From the NCBI GenBank assembly GCA_023457435.1, contig JAEWLS010000013.1:70909-134908 (forward strand): 64,000 bases of DNA, given 5' to 3'. Both the position numbers and the translations under genes were made by a program. This DNA comes from Pseudomonadota bacterium. GTDB taxonomy: Bacteria; Pseudomonadota; Alphaproteobacteria; Rhizobiales; Rhizobiaceae. Numbering within the stretch: the first letter of the stretch is position 1; the number at the start of each line of letters is the position of its first letter. The notes beneath the pieces were generated by a model, which worked only from the letters and a program-made list of their open reading frames with translations, was not told the DNA's origin and did not search any database. This document shows, piece by piece, positions 28,793-37,553 of this stretch.

Positions 28793-30474
28793 CTGATCCG
28801 ATTCATGGCCCGAGGCACAACGTCCGGACTGTTCGCGCTGCGCATGGCCCGGAACTCAGCGCGAGATCGTGGGCGACCGAGGCTCCGATGCGCATGCTGA
28901 TGAACAATCTCGACCCCGAGGTGGCGGAGAACCCCAACGAACTCGTCGTCTATGGCGGCATCGGTCGCGCGGCACGCACGTGGGACGATTTCGACCGCAT
29001 CGTCGCGACCCTGAAGACGCTGGGCGAGGACGAGACGCTGCTCGTCCAGTCCGGAAAGCCGGTCGGCGTGTTCCGCACGCACGAGAACGCGCCACGCGTG
29101 CTCATCGCCAACTCCAACCTCGTGCCGCACTGGGCCGACTGGGCGCATTTCAACGAGCTCGATCGCAAGGGTCTCATGATGTACGGCCAGATGACGGCCG
29201 GCTCGTGGAGCTACATCGGCACGCAGGGCATCGTGCAGGGCACCTACGAAACCTTCGTGGAGGCCGGCCGCCAGCACTATGGCGGCAACCTCAAGGGCAA
29301 GTGGATCCTGACGGCAGGGCTCGGCGGCATGGGCGGCGCGCAGCCGCTGGCGGCGGTGATGGCCGGCGCCTGCTGCCTCGCGATCGAGTGCAATCCGGAT
29401 TCGATCGATTTTCGCCTGCGCACCCGCTATCTCGACGACAGGGCCGCGACCATCGACGAGGCGCTGGAGAAGATCGAACGCTGGACGAAGGCCGGCGAGG
29501 CGAAGTCGGTCGGCCTGCTCGGCAACGCCGCCGAGATCCTGCCCGATCTGCTGAAGCGCGGCGTGCGGCCGGACATGCTGACCGACCAGACCTCGGCCCA
29601 CGACCCGCTCAACGGCTACCTGCCCAAGGGCTGGACGATCGCCGAGTGGAAGGCTGCGCGGGAAAGCGATCCGAAGGGGGTCGAGCAGGCCGCCCGCGCC
29701 TCCATGCGCGAGCATGTCGAGGCGATGGTCGCTTACTGGAAAATGGGCGTGCCGACGCTCGACTACGGCAACAACATCCGCCAGGTGGCATTGGACGAGG
29801 GCTTCGCCGACGCGTTCGCCTTCCCCGGCTTCGTCCCGGCCTATATCCGCCCGCTGTTCTGCCGCGGAGTCGGCCCCTTCCGCTGGGCTGCGCTGTCCGG
29901 CAACCCGGAAGATATCTACCGCACCGACGCCAAGGTGAAGGAGCTGACGCCCGGCAACACGCATCTGCACCGCTGGCTCGACATGGCGCGCGAGCGCATT
30001 GCCTTCCAGGGCCTCCCGGCCCGCATCTGCTGGGTGGGGCTTGGCGACCGCCACCGGCTCGGCCTCGCCTTCAACGAAATGGTTGCGAAGGGCGACCTCG
30101 AGGCGCCTGTCGTCATCGGCCGCGATCACCTGGATTCAGGCTCCGTTGCCTCGCCCAACCGCGAGACCGAGGCGATGAAGGACGGCTCCGACGCCGTTTC
30201 AGACTGGCCGCTGCTCAACGCGCTCCTCAACACCGCGTCGGGTGCGACGTGGGTGTCTCTGCATCACGGCGGCGGCGTCGGCATGGGTTTTTCGCAGCAT
30301 GCCGGCATGGTGATCGTCGCCGACGGCACGGCGGCTGCCGCGAAGCGGCTGGAGCGCGTGCTGTGGAACGACCCGGCCACAGGCGTTATGCGCCACGCCG
30401 ACGCCGGCTACGACATCGCGCTCGACTGTGCCAGGGAGAAGGGTCTCAGACTGCCGGCAATCCTCGGCAACTGA
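28789..30474 (+). CDS. hutU: urocanate hydratase
   Basis: Converts urocanate to 4-imidazolone-5-propanoate using tightly bound NAD+. A 561-residue protein with the N-terminal QSGKPVGVFRTHENAPRVLIANSNLVPHWA, the Rossmann segment KWILTAGLGGMGGAQPLAA, the active-site stretch GNNIRQVALDEG and Cys-containing IRPLFCRGVGPFRW. Length is standard. It overlaps hutG by 4 bases; hutD follows 17 bases downstream. Confidence 0.97.
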   Translation: MTDPIHGPRHNVRTVRAAHGPELSARSWATEAPMRMLMNNLDPEVAENPNELVVYGGIGRAARTWDDFDRIVATLKTLGEDETLLVQSGKPVGVFRTHENAPRVLIANSNLVPHWADWAHFNELDRKGLMMYGQMTAGSWSYIGTQGIVQGTYETFVEAGRQHYGGNLKGKWILTAGLGGMGGAQPLAAVMAGACCLAIECNPDSIDFRLRTRYLDDRAATIDEALEKIERWTKAGEAKSVGLLGNAAEILPDLLKRGVRPDMLTDQTSAHDPLNGYLPKGWTIAEWKAARESDPKGVEQAARASMREHVEAMVAYWKMGVPTLDYGNNIRQVALDEGFADAFAFPGFVPAYIRPLFCRGVGPFRWAALSGNPEDIYRTDAKVKELTPGNTHLHRWLDMARERIAFQGLPARICWVGLGDRHRLGLAFNEMVAKGDLEAPVVIGRDHLDSGSVASPNRETEAMKDGSDAVSDWPLLNALLNTASGATWVSLHHGGGVGMGFSQHAGMVIVADGTAAAAKRLERVLWNDPATGVMRHADAGYDIALDCAREKGLRLPAILGN

Positions 30475-30491
30475 ACAGGAACCGAGGTCTC

Positions 30492-31064
30492 ATGCGCTTT
30501 GTGCCTTCGTCCGAGTTTCACGCGATGCCTTGGCGGAACGGGCTCGGAACTACGCGGGAAGTGGCACGGAGTGGCGCAGGCGAGGCGTTCGACTGGCGCA
30601 TCTCGATTGCTACCGTAACCGGGTCGGGACCGTTCTCGGGCTTCCCCGGAATCGATCGGACAATCGCGGTTCTACAGGGCGACGGAATGCTGCTCGATAT
30701 CGACGACCACAGCCATGAGCTCCTCGGTTCCAGCCCGCCGCTTTCATTTGCGGGAGACGCCGTGGCCTATGCGCGATGCATCGGCGACGAGACGACCGAT
30801 CTCAATGTCATGACGCGCCGCGGAGCATATCGTCATGAGCTCACCCGTGTGTCGACCGAGCGCCGGCTCACAGTCCACGGAACTCCCGGGATCTCCACAT
30901 TGGTGTTGAATGGGCCCTTTCTCGTTTTCGTGAATGGCTGCGCACATAAGGCGCGACCGCTGGACGCGGTTTGCGACATTGCCGAAGGCAATCGCGTGGT
31001 TCTTGAGCCTGACGGCGAGGCCGTACTATTCCGCGTGACAGTTCGGAGCGTTGCGGACTGCTGA
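30492..31064 (+). CDS. HutD family protein
   Basis: A 190-residue cupin-type protein of the HutD family, which in Pseudomonas limits flux through the hut pathway, perhaps by binding an intermediate. It starts MRFVPSSEFHAMPWRNGLGTTREVA and has DWRISIATVTGSGPFSGFPGIDRTIAVLQGDGM, LLGSSPPLSFAGD and DLNVMTRRGAYRHEL. The ATG at 30492 gives the family-typical start; the same frame runs further upstream only inside hutU. Last gene of the hut operon. Confidence 0.9.
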   Translation: MRFVPSSEFHAMPWRNGLGTTREVARSGAGEAFDWRISIATVTGSGPFSGFPGIDRTIAVLQGDGMLLDIDDHSHELLGSSPPLSFAGDAVAYARCIGDETTDLNVMTRRGAYRHELTRVSTERRLTVHGTPGISTLVLNGPFLVFVNGCAHKARPLDAVCDIAEGNRVVLEPDGEAVLFRVTVRSVADC

Positions 31065-31107
31065 TGCGGCTGCGCAGCGATAGGCTCGGCCGCAGAGCCT
31101 CGCTCGC

Positions 31108-32010
31108 CTAGTTCAATTTGCTCGCGACATCGCCGATGACCTCGCGCAGCCATTTCTGCGAAGGATCTTCGTGGCTCCGGGGGTGCCAACCCATGGAGGT
31201 ATCGTAGTCGCCGATCGTGACCGGAAGGGGCTGAACCAGAACGTCGACCGAGCGCTGGAAGATCTTCGCCAAGCGTGTCGGTATCACCGCGATCAGGTCG
31301 GTTTCGGCGACCACGGCCGGAATGGTGCTGAAATGATCGACGGACAGGGCGATGTCCCGCGTCAGCCCATGCGCATTCAGGAGACTGTCGAGATGTGAAA
31401 GGGTCAGCGGCCGGACCGTATTCATGACGACGTGTCGCAGTTCGCAGAAGCTCTCCGCCGTCAGCCCTGCGCGAAATCGTGCGTTCGACGCAGCCCCCAT
31501 TACCACGAATCCTTCGTTGATGAGCGTGCGGCGATACCAATGGGCCGGTAGCGAGCGCAGCCAGCCGATGCGCAAGTCGTAGCGCTGCGCCTCGAGTTCG
31601 TTGAGATCGGTGGGCACGACGGCAGTCATGATCGTAACGCGCGGCGCTGACTCCCTGACGCGCTTCACGATCGCGGGCATCAACACGAAGGACGCGTAGT
31701 CGCTCGTTGCGACGCGGAAAATCTCGCGCGAGAGCTGAGGGTCGAAGCTGTCCGGCACAAGGAGAGCGTCGAGATCGGCGTTGAGACGACGGACCTGTTC
31801 GAGGATCTTTTCGGCGCGCGGCGTGAGAATCAAGCCGCCTGGCCCATACACAAGCAGCGGATCGGAGAAGTAGCGCCGCAGACGCGCGAGCGTGTTGCTC
31901 ATCGCTGGCTGCGAAAGTCCAACTCTCTTGGCGGCCTTCGAGATGTTGCGCTCGCTCAGAAGCAGCTCCAGCCCCGTCAACATCCGCGTGTCGAGCCGTA
32001 TATTATTCAC
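31108..32010 (-). CDS. LysR-family transcriptional regulator
   Basis: A 300-residue LysR regulator with the N-terminal helix-turn-helix (LLLSERNISKAAKRVGLSQPAMSNTLARLRRYF) and a substrate-binding domain starting REIFRVATSDYASFVLMP. The pattern resembles NodD/SyrM-like LTTRs in general, but no specific group can be assigned. The start is GTG at 32010; an in-frame ATG at 31983 is possible. It diverges from an oxidase gene 101 bases away, so it probably controls the oxidase-transporter operon. Confidence 0.9.
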   Translation of the reverse strand: MNNIRLDTRMLTGLELLLSERNISKAAKRVGLSQPAMSNTLARLRRYFSDPLLVYGPGGLILTPRAEKILEQVRRLNADLDALLVPDSFDPQLSREIFRVATSDYASFVLMPAIVKRVRESAPRVTIMTAVVPTDLNELEAQRYDLRIGWLRSLPAHWYRRTLINEGFVVMGAASNARFRAGLTAESFCELRHVVMNTVRPLTLSHLDSLLNAHGLTRDIALSVDHFSTIPAVVAETDLIAVIPTRLAKIFQRSVDVLVQPLPVTIGDYDTSMGWHPRSHEDPSQKWLREVIGDVASKLN

Positions 32011-32111
32011 GCATCAGATACCTGCTATCGAAGTCGTGCATTTGGCACGGCGCTGAAGCTTCTGTCTATTGGCGTGGAGAGTGCGGGCCGACGATCTGTG
32101 GTGGAGGCGAC

Positions 32112-33368
32112 ATGAGTACGGATGACGCTTCCCGCGGACCTGAGAGGCAGCTCGTCACTGTCCTGGACTACGAGGCGCGGGCTCGCGAGGTCCTGCCCGC
32201 GAATGGCTTCGCGACGCTCTTCGGAGCAGACGGCGCCCGGACCTGGCAAACCAACACCAACAATCTTGCCGCGCTCGAGGCCGTGAAGCTTAGGCCGCGC
32301 GTGCTTGCCGGACATGGCACGCGCGATCTTGCCGTAGAGGTGCTCGGCTCGAAGATCGCGTTCCCGGTGATCCTCGCGCCTTCCGGTTCGCACCAGCGTG
32401 TCCATGCAGACGGAGAGCTGGCGACGGCGAAGGCAGCCGCACGCGCCGGCACCATCATGACCTTGAGCACGGTGTCGAACTTCAGCATCGAGGAGGTTTC
32501 TGAGGCCGCTGCCGGCCCGCTGTGGTTTCAGCTCTACGTGCTCAAGGACCGCGGTCTGACCGCCTCGCTGATCCAGCGCGCGGCCGCGGCCGGCTACCGG
32601 GCCATCGTCCTGACGGTCGACAACATCTCAGGCCGGCTCAGCAACAAGGAGCGTCTGAGCCTGTACAATTACTCTTGGGACAGCGAGGTCAGCCACTCTC
32701 GCACGCTTGAACCAGGCAGGGTGCTGCGGAATTTCAGCGATGTTCCCTTGGAGCGCCGGTTCGAGCGCGGTTCCTTGATCGATGCGTTCGACCCCACCCT
32801 TTCGTGGCGGGATCTGGCATGGATCCGATCCCAGACGACTCTCCCGATCGTCGTCAAGGGCATTCAAACAGCTGAAGATGCGAGGCTTTGCATCGACAAT
32901 GGCGTCGATGGGCTGGTGGTCTCGAACCACGGCGGCACGTCGGTCGAGCTCGAGGGCCTGCCAGGAACGATGACCGTGCTGCCCGAGGTCGTCGATGCTG
33001 CCGACGGTAAGGTTGAGGTTCTGGTCGATGGCGGAATCCGGCGAGGCCGCGATGTCTTCAAGGCGCTCGCTCTCGGTGCCCGCGCCGTACTTATCGGTCG
33101 TGCCGTGCAGTGGGGTCTGGCGGTATCCGGCGAAGATGGCGTGTTCGGGGTCTTGGAGATCCTGCGCCGGGAACTGGACAGCGTCATGGGCGGCTGCGGT
33201 GTCGCCAGCGCATCTGCCGCCCCGCGCAGCGCCGTAACTCAGCCTGGAGAACGAGGAGCCGGCCTTGTCGCCGACCTTCAGGCGCTCTCGCTTCTTGCAG
33301 ACTCGGGCCACCTTGAGCCCGCAGAGTTCGCTGCAGCGAAGAGGAGGCTGCTCGAACATTCGCATTGA
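32112..33368 (+). CDS. FMN-dependent alpha-hydroxy-acid-oxidase-like protein with C-terminal SHOCT-like tail
   Basis: A 418-residue protein with the flavin-dependent 2-hydroxy-acid dehydrogenase fold: LAPSGSHQRVHADGELATAKAA, LWFQLYVLKDRGL (Tyr), LTVDNISGRLSNKERL, LPIVVKGIQTAEDA (Lys), SNHGG with catalytic His-273, and DGGIRRGRDVFKALALGARAVLIGRA. The residue after SNHGG is Thr-276 where the glycolate and lactate enzymes have the substrate-binding Arg (SNHGxRQ). Residues about 385-418 (QALSLLADSGHLEPAEF AAAKRRLL) look like a SHOCT-type tail that normal family members lack. Substrate unknown. It heads an operon with an ABC transporter and an aldo/keto reductase. Confidence 0.85.
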   Translation: MSTDDASRGPERQLVTVLDYEARAREVLPANGFATLFGADGARTWQTNTNNLAALEAVKLRPRVLAGHGTRDLAVEVLGSKIAFPVILAPSGSHQRVHADGELATAKAAARAGTIMTLSTVSNFSIEEVSEAAAGPLWFQLYVLKDRGLTASLIQRAAAAGYRAIVLTVDNISGRLSNKERLSLYNYSWDSEVSHSRTLEPGRVLRNFSDVPLERRFERGSLIDAFDPTLSWRDLAWIRSQTTLPIVVKGIQTAEDARLCIDNGVDGLVVSNHGGTSVELEGLPGTMTVLPEVVDAADGKVEVLVDGGIRRGRDVFKALALGARAVLIGRAVQWGLAVSGEDGVFGVLEILRRELDSVMGGCGVASASAAPRSAVTQPGERGAGLVADLQALSLLADSGHLEPAEFAAAKRRLLEHSH

Positions 33369-33420
33369 TCGTGGAATCCGCGCCGCATCGGCCCGGATCA
33401 AGTGGAGGAGGAAGACTGGC

Positions 33421-34296
33421 ATGGGTGCTTTGAAAATGTCGCGCGGCATGTGCGCGGCCGCGATCCTGATGGCGTCGGCGTCGGCTGCGCTCGCACAGGA
33501 CGTCGCCGTCGATGCCGCGATCCAGGCCAAGGTGCCGCAGGCCGTGTCCGCGACTGGAAAGGTCGTGAATGCTGCATTTCCGAACGTGCCCTACACCATT
33601 CCGCAGGAATCGGGCGTGACCGGCGCCGGCGTCGAGCTGGCGGCGGCGATCGGACAGGTTCTCGGCCTGCCGACAGAGCAGTCGGTAATCGCCAATACTG
33701 CTGCCGCCCGTGTCGGCGTGCAGAGCGGCCGCTACAATTTCGCGATGGGCCCGATCATCGACACCGCGGAGGTCGAAAAGGAACTCGACGTCATCCCGTG
33801 GACCAAGACCTCCCCGGGCTTTCTCTATCGCGCCGAAGAAACCCGCAACGACGTCCTGGAATTCTGCGGCGTGAAGTTCGGCATCGTGTCCGGAAGCATT
33901 CCCGCCGAACGCAACATGGAAGCGCTCACCAAGGCCTGCGCTGCCGCTGGCAAACCGGAACAGGAAGTGGCGGGTTACAGCGACCAGAATGCCATGATCC
34001 TCGCGCTTGAGGCCGGGCGCGCCGATGCGGTGCTGATGACATCGGCGGCAGCGGCCTACGCCGCCAGCGTCCGCGGCGATCGCCTGAAGGCGTTCATGGC
34101 GGAATCCGACATATTCGGTGTCGGCCAGTTCTCCGGGGTGGTGCTGAAGAAGGGCGAGCCTCTTTCTGAAGTCGTACTGGAGGCGATGCAGAAGCTCCAG
34201 GCTGACGGCGTCTACGACCGCATCATGGAGAAATACAATCTCACCGGGTTGAGGGTCGAGAAGATGCAGCTGAACCCCATGACGAAGGCCAACTAG
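33421..34296 (+). CDS. polar-amino-acid-type ABC transporter substrate-binding protein
   Basis: A 291-residue periplasmic solute-binding protein of family 3, with signal peptide ending SAALAQ (about residue 25). Lobe features: GVELAAAIGQVLGLPTEQSV, SGRYNFAMGPIIDTAEVEKELDVIPWT, CGVKFGIVSGSI and ADAVLMTSAAAAYAA. The ligand-binding cleft is not readable from sequence. It precedes a matching permease and ATPase; ligand could be an amino acid, imino acid or opine-like compound, and the flanking oxidase and reductase do not settle it. ATG at 33421 is used; an earlier frame from 33265 overlaps the oxidase. Confidence 0.88.
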   Translation: MGALKMSRGMCAAAILMASASAALAQDVAVDAAIQAKVPQAVSATGKVVNAAFPNVPYTIPQESGVTGAGVELAAAIGQVLGLPTEQSVIANTAAARVGVQSGRYNFAMGPIIDTAEVEKELDVIPWTKTSPGFLYRAEETRNDVLEFCGVKFGIVSGSIPAERNMEALTKACAAAGKPEQEVAGYSDQNAMILALEAGRADAVLMTSAAAAYAASVRGDRLKAFMAESDIFGVGQFSGVVLKKGEPLSEVVLEAMQKLQADGVYDRIMEKYNLTGLRVEKMQLNPMTKAN

Positions 34297-34307
34297 GAAC
34301 TTTCGCT

Positions 34308-35174
34308 TTGCCGCAAGCGACCGAAAACCTGCAGCGGGTGCGACATCGTCATCCGCTGCTGCGCAACTTGGTGTCCGTCTTCGTGGCGGTCGCGGGGCTT
34401 TCCGTCGTCTATCTGGCGGCAACCAATCCCCGATTCGAGTGGGAGGTCGTGGCAAGCTACATGACCGCCCGCTCGATTCTGCGCGGTCTCGGCACGACGC
34501 TGGCCCTCACTGCCGTGGTCATGCTCGTCGGTTCGGTACTCGGAGCCATCGTGGCCGTGGGGCGCCTCAGCTCCTTCCCCCTGCTTTCAGGGGCCTCGTG
34601 GCTGTTCACCTACGTGTTTCGCGCGGTACCGGCTCTGGTTCAGCTGATCTTCTGGTTCAACCTGGCCTACATCATCCCGCGAATGTCCCTCAGCATTCCG
34701 TTCGGGCCCGTACTCTTCGACGTCGACACCAACGCGCTCATCACCACCTGGACTGCCGCCGTTCTGGGGCTTGGCCTCTGCGAGGCTGCTTACATGGCGG
34801 AGATCATCCGCGCCGGCATTCTCTCCGTCGACCGCGGCCAGACCGAAGCCGCAAAGGCGATAGGGCTGCGCAACGATCAGGTCTTCTTCCGCATCGTCCT
34901 GCCGCAATCGATGCGGTTCATCATTCCTCCGCTCGGCAGCCAGACCATCGCGGCGCTGAAGGCCACATCGCTGGTCAGCGTCATCGCGATGACCGACCTG
35001 CTGCATTCCGCGCAAGCCATTTACAGCCGGACGATGCAGGTCGTTCCGCTGCTCCTTGTCGCGACGATCTGGTACCTCATTCTCGTCAGCCTCCTGAGCG
35101 TCGGTCAATACTGGCTCGAGCGGTACTACAACCGGGGCCACAGGCCCTCCACGATCGCGGCGGAACCGGCGTGA
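34308..35174 (+). CDS. polar-amino-acid-type ABC transporter permease
   Basis: A 288-residue membrane protein with a single His/Glu/Gln/Arg/opine-type permease domain: LRGLGTTLALTAVVMLVG, FRAVPALVQLIFWFNLAYIIP, and the cytoplasmic EAA-loop region EIIRAGILSVDRGQTEAAKAIGL followed by FFRIVLPQSMRFIIPPLGSQ. One permease only, so the channel is probably a homodimer. It starts at a TTG at 34308 after a weak upstream site, the first plausible start, and ends overlapping the ATPase GTG. Confidence 0.9.
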   Translation: MPQATENLQRVRHRHPLLRNLVSVFVAVAGLSVVYLAATNPRFEWEVVASYMTARSILRGLGTTLALTAVVMLVGSVLGAIVAVGRLSSFPLLSGASWLFTYVFRAVPALVQLIFWFNLAYIIPRMSLSIPFGPVLFDVDTNALITTWTAAVLGLGLCEAAYMAEIIRAGILSVDRGQTEAAKAIGLRNDQVFFRIVLPQSMRFIIPPLGSQTIAALKATSLVSVIAMTDLLHSAQAIYSRTMQVVPLLLVATIWYLILVSLLSVGQYWLERYYNRGHRPSTIAAEPA

Positions 35175-35950
35175 GTTCCGCGCTGCTCTCCATCCGCAAT
35201 GTGACCAAGCGCTTCGGCAGCCTGGTGGCGCTCGACGACGTGAGTCTGGAGGTTGCGGAGGGCGAGGTCATCGCCGTTCTCGGACCGTCCGGTTCTGGAA
35301 AATCGACGCTGATACGCTGCGTCCACCAGCTCGAGGCGGTGGACAGCGGAACGATCTCGCTCCGCGGCGAGCTCTTGGGCGTGGAGAAGCGGGCCGACAG
35401 GCTGGTACCGCTTCCCGAACGACGAATTGCCCGTCAGCGATCGCGCATCGGCATGGTGTTTCAGCAGTTCAACCTGTTTCAGCATTTCACCGTGCTGGAA
35501 AACATCGTCGAGGGGCCGATCCGCGTCAAAGGTGCATCTCCGGCAGCGGCGAGGGCAAAGGCGCTCGAACTGCTCCAGCGCGTGAAGCTGTCGGATAAGG
35601 TTTCCGCCTACCCGCGCCAGCTCTCGGGAGGCCAGCAGCAGCGCGCCGCCATCGCGCGCGCCCTCGCCAATGAGCCGGAAATCATCCTGTTCGACGAGCC
35701 GACGAGCGCGCTCGATCCCGAATTGGTCGGCGAGGTTCTGGAGGTGATCCGTCAGGTCGCCGCAACCGGCACGACGATGGTCATCGTAACCCACGAGGTC
35801 TCGTTCGCGCGCGAAGTCGCCTCGCGGATCGTCTTCATGGAGAACGGCAAGGTGGTCCTCGAAGGTCCTACCCGGGAGGTGTTCAGCGCTTCCCCGAGCA
35901 CCCGCATGGGCTCGTTCCTGGCGCGCTCTCTACGTTCCGCACCCAATTAG
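35171..35950 (+). CDS. polar-amino-acid-type ABC transporter ATP-binding protein
   Basis: A 259-residue ATPase: Walker A GPSGSGKST (about residue 40), Q-loop VFQQFNLFQHFTVLENI, signature LSGGQQQRAAIARAL, Walker B IILFDEPTSALDPE, H-loop VIVTHEVSFA. It belongs to the GlnQ/HisP group. The GTG start at 35171 overlaps the permease stop. The next gene begins 13 bases later, so it continues the same operon. Confidence 0.93.
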   Translation: MSSALLSIRNVTKRFGSLVALDDVSLEVAEGEVIAVLGPSGSGKSTLIRCVHQLEAVDSGTISLRGELLGVEKRADRLVPLPERRIARQRSRIGMVFQQFNLFQHFTVLENIVEGPIRVKGASPAAARAKALELLQRVKLSDKVSAYPRQLSGGQQQRAAIARALANEPEIILFDEPTSALDPELVGEVLEVIRQVAATGTTMVIVTHEVSFAREVASRIVFMENGKVVLEGPTREVFSASPSTRMGSFLARSLRSAPN

Positions 35951-35963
35951 AAAAGGCAATTCG

Positions 35964-36953
35964 ATGGAATACGCGACCTTCTCTGACGGCGGCAAGGTTT
36001 CCAAGCTGTCGCTCGGTTCCTGGCATATTTTCCCGCGGTTGTCCTTCGACGACAGCGTAGCGTTGATCAAGCGTGCTCTCGACCTGGGCATCAGCTTCTT
36101 CGACGTTGGAGACTACTGGGACCACGATATCAGCAACGAAGAGCGGTTCGGTGCAGTGATGCGGCATCTCGGCGTGCGCAGGGATGCCTACCAGGTAGCC
36201 ATCAAGGTATTCACGAACTCGGCCGAGAGGCGCGATGTCCTCCTGAAGGAGTCGCTTTCCCGCCTGGGCATCACCTACACCGATTTCGTCATCTGCGCGC
36301 GACCGCCAGCGGCCGAAACCATGTCCGAGGCAGCGGAATCCATGGCGGATCTCGTAAGCTCCGGTCTGGCGAAGCGGCTCGGCTTCCACAACTGGACGCC
36401 AGATCTGCTGGATCAGGTTATCGCGGGCCTGAAGGCGTGCAACGGACCGATGCCGCAGATGCTTCAGCTGCAGTACAGCGTCTCGCGTCGCGGCGTCGTG
36501 GAATCGCAGGAGTTCGCCGACATGTTCGCGCGGACCGGCATCAAGCTGCAGGCGGCAAACACGCTTGAAGGCGGTATCCTTGCCGGGCATGTCGTGCGCG
36601 AGCGTTTCCACGAGTCGGACCGCGCGAAGGGAACATGGTTTACCGATCGCAACATCTGCCGCGATTCAGGCGGCATACGGCCGCAGATTCGCGAGAAGGC
36701 GCAATTGCTCGCCGAGGCAGCGCGGAAGATCGGCGCAACGCCGACCCAATTGGCGATGGCCTTCTGTTTGCTCAATCCAAACCTCGCCACTGTGCTGTTC
36801 GGCGCCACTCGGCCCGAACAACTTGACGAGAACGTGGGTGCACTCAGGCTTGCCGCGGAGCGGCCCGACGAAGTGCTGGCGGCGACGGCCTCACTCTTCG
36901 TCGACGGCACCAAGGCACCCCCGCCATTCGACCACGTCGCAGGGGTGCATTGA
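35964..36953 (+). CDS. aldo/keto reductase
   Basis: A 329-residue TIM-barrel oxidoreductase. SLGSWHIFPRLSFDDSVALIKRALDLGISFFDVGDYWDHD holds the family start and the catalytic-Asp region; YTDFVICARP and NTLEGGILAG follow, with KIGATPTQLAMAFCLLNPNLATVLFGATRPEQLDENV as the NADPH-binding end. Normally a catalytic Tyr sits four residues after the Asp (DxAxxY); here it is D-V-G-D-Y, so Tyr is present. Closest in outline to potassium-channel beta-subunit-like reductases. It ends the LysR-divergent operon, 13 bases after the ATPase gene. Confidence 0.87.
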   Translation: MEYATFSDGGKVSKLSLGSWHIFPRLSFDDSVALIKRALDLGISFFDVGDYWDHDISNEERFGAVMRHLGVRRDAYQVAIKVFTNSAERRDVLLKESLSRLGITYTDFVICARPPAAETMSEAAESMADLVSSGLAKRLGFHNWTPDLLDQVIAGLKACNGPMPQMLQLQYSVSRRGVVESQEFADMFARTGIKLQAANTLEGGILAGHVVRERFHESDRAKGTWFTDRNICRDSGGIRPQIREKAQLLAEAARKIGATPTQLAMAFCLLNPNLATVLFGATRPEQLDENVGALRLAAERPDEVLAATASLFVDGTKAPPPFDHVAGVH

Positions 36954-36989
36954 CCGATTCGGGCGCTGTTTCGGTTTCCGGGGCCCGCG

Positions 36990-37325
36990 CTAGGCGTCGA
37001 CGCCGATGATCATCTTCTGGCTGTCCCAGCCCTCGCCGGATGCGACCAGGCAGGAGTTTCCATCGGTGCCGGTCGCGAGGATCGTCCACGTGCCGGTATG
37101 CGAGACGAACACCTCGATGACTGCTTCCTTGTCAACGATGCCCATAGCCTGCGGCTCTTCGCGGAACTGCTCGTGAAGCGCCTTCACCATGTCGTTGCGA
37201 ACGCCGCAAACGGTTCCGGGCGCTGCCGTAGTGGCGGGCCCCTGCATTGCAGTTTCAGCAGTAGCCACAAGAGCCCCGCCACCGAGCGAAGCGAATGCGG
37301 CAAGCACCATAACGATCTTCTTCAT
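36990..37325 (-). CDS. small secreted protein of unknown function
   Basis: Function not recognised. The 111-residue product starts KKIVMVLAAFASLGGGALVATAE, a signal peptide. The mature part has two cysteines (TVCGVRN and NSCLVASG) about 56 residues apart that could form a disulfide, and a compact segment EVFVSHTGTWTILATGTDGN. This short layout recurs in alphaproteobacterial genomes. ATG at 37325 is used because AAGGAGAC stands just upstream; the longer frame to 37466 has no supporting site. Confidence 0.72.
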   Translation of the reverse strand: MKKIVMVLAAFASLGGGALVATAETAMQGPATTAAPGTVCGVRNDMVKALHEQFREEPQAMGIVDKEAVIEVFVSHTGTWTILATGTDGNSCLVASGEGWDSQKMIIGVDA

Positions 37326-37503
37326 CGCCGTCTCCTTTGGCCGCGACACAGCGTGCGCGGCCTCTGGCCCCGCCTCAGTGCTGCTGCTCGATCCTTTGAG
37401 GGTCCAAGAACTGTTCCCTTGACTGTCGGGGAATGAAGGATTTCCGGGCTTTCGACGTTCCATCACGTTTCTTTGACGCTTTGAAACAGGCGCCTGTGGA
37501 ACG

Positions 37504-37529
37504 AAAAAGGCCGGCGTCGCCGCCGGCCT
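37504..37529 (-). terminator. rho-independent terminator after mmsA
   Basis: Read on the minus strand, GGCCGGCG-GCGA-CGCCGGCC is followed by TTTTT. It lies 25-50 bases beyond the stop of the methylmalonate-semialdehyde dehydrogenase gene and separates it from the small secreted protein gene. Confidence 0.85.
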
Positions 37530-37553
37530 CTCAACAGCAAGATCGCGTTCTTC

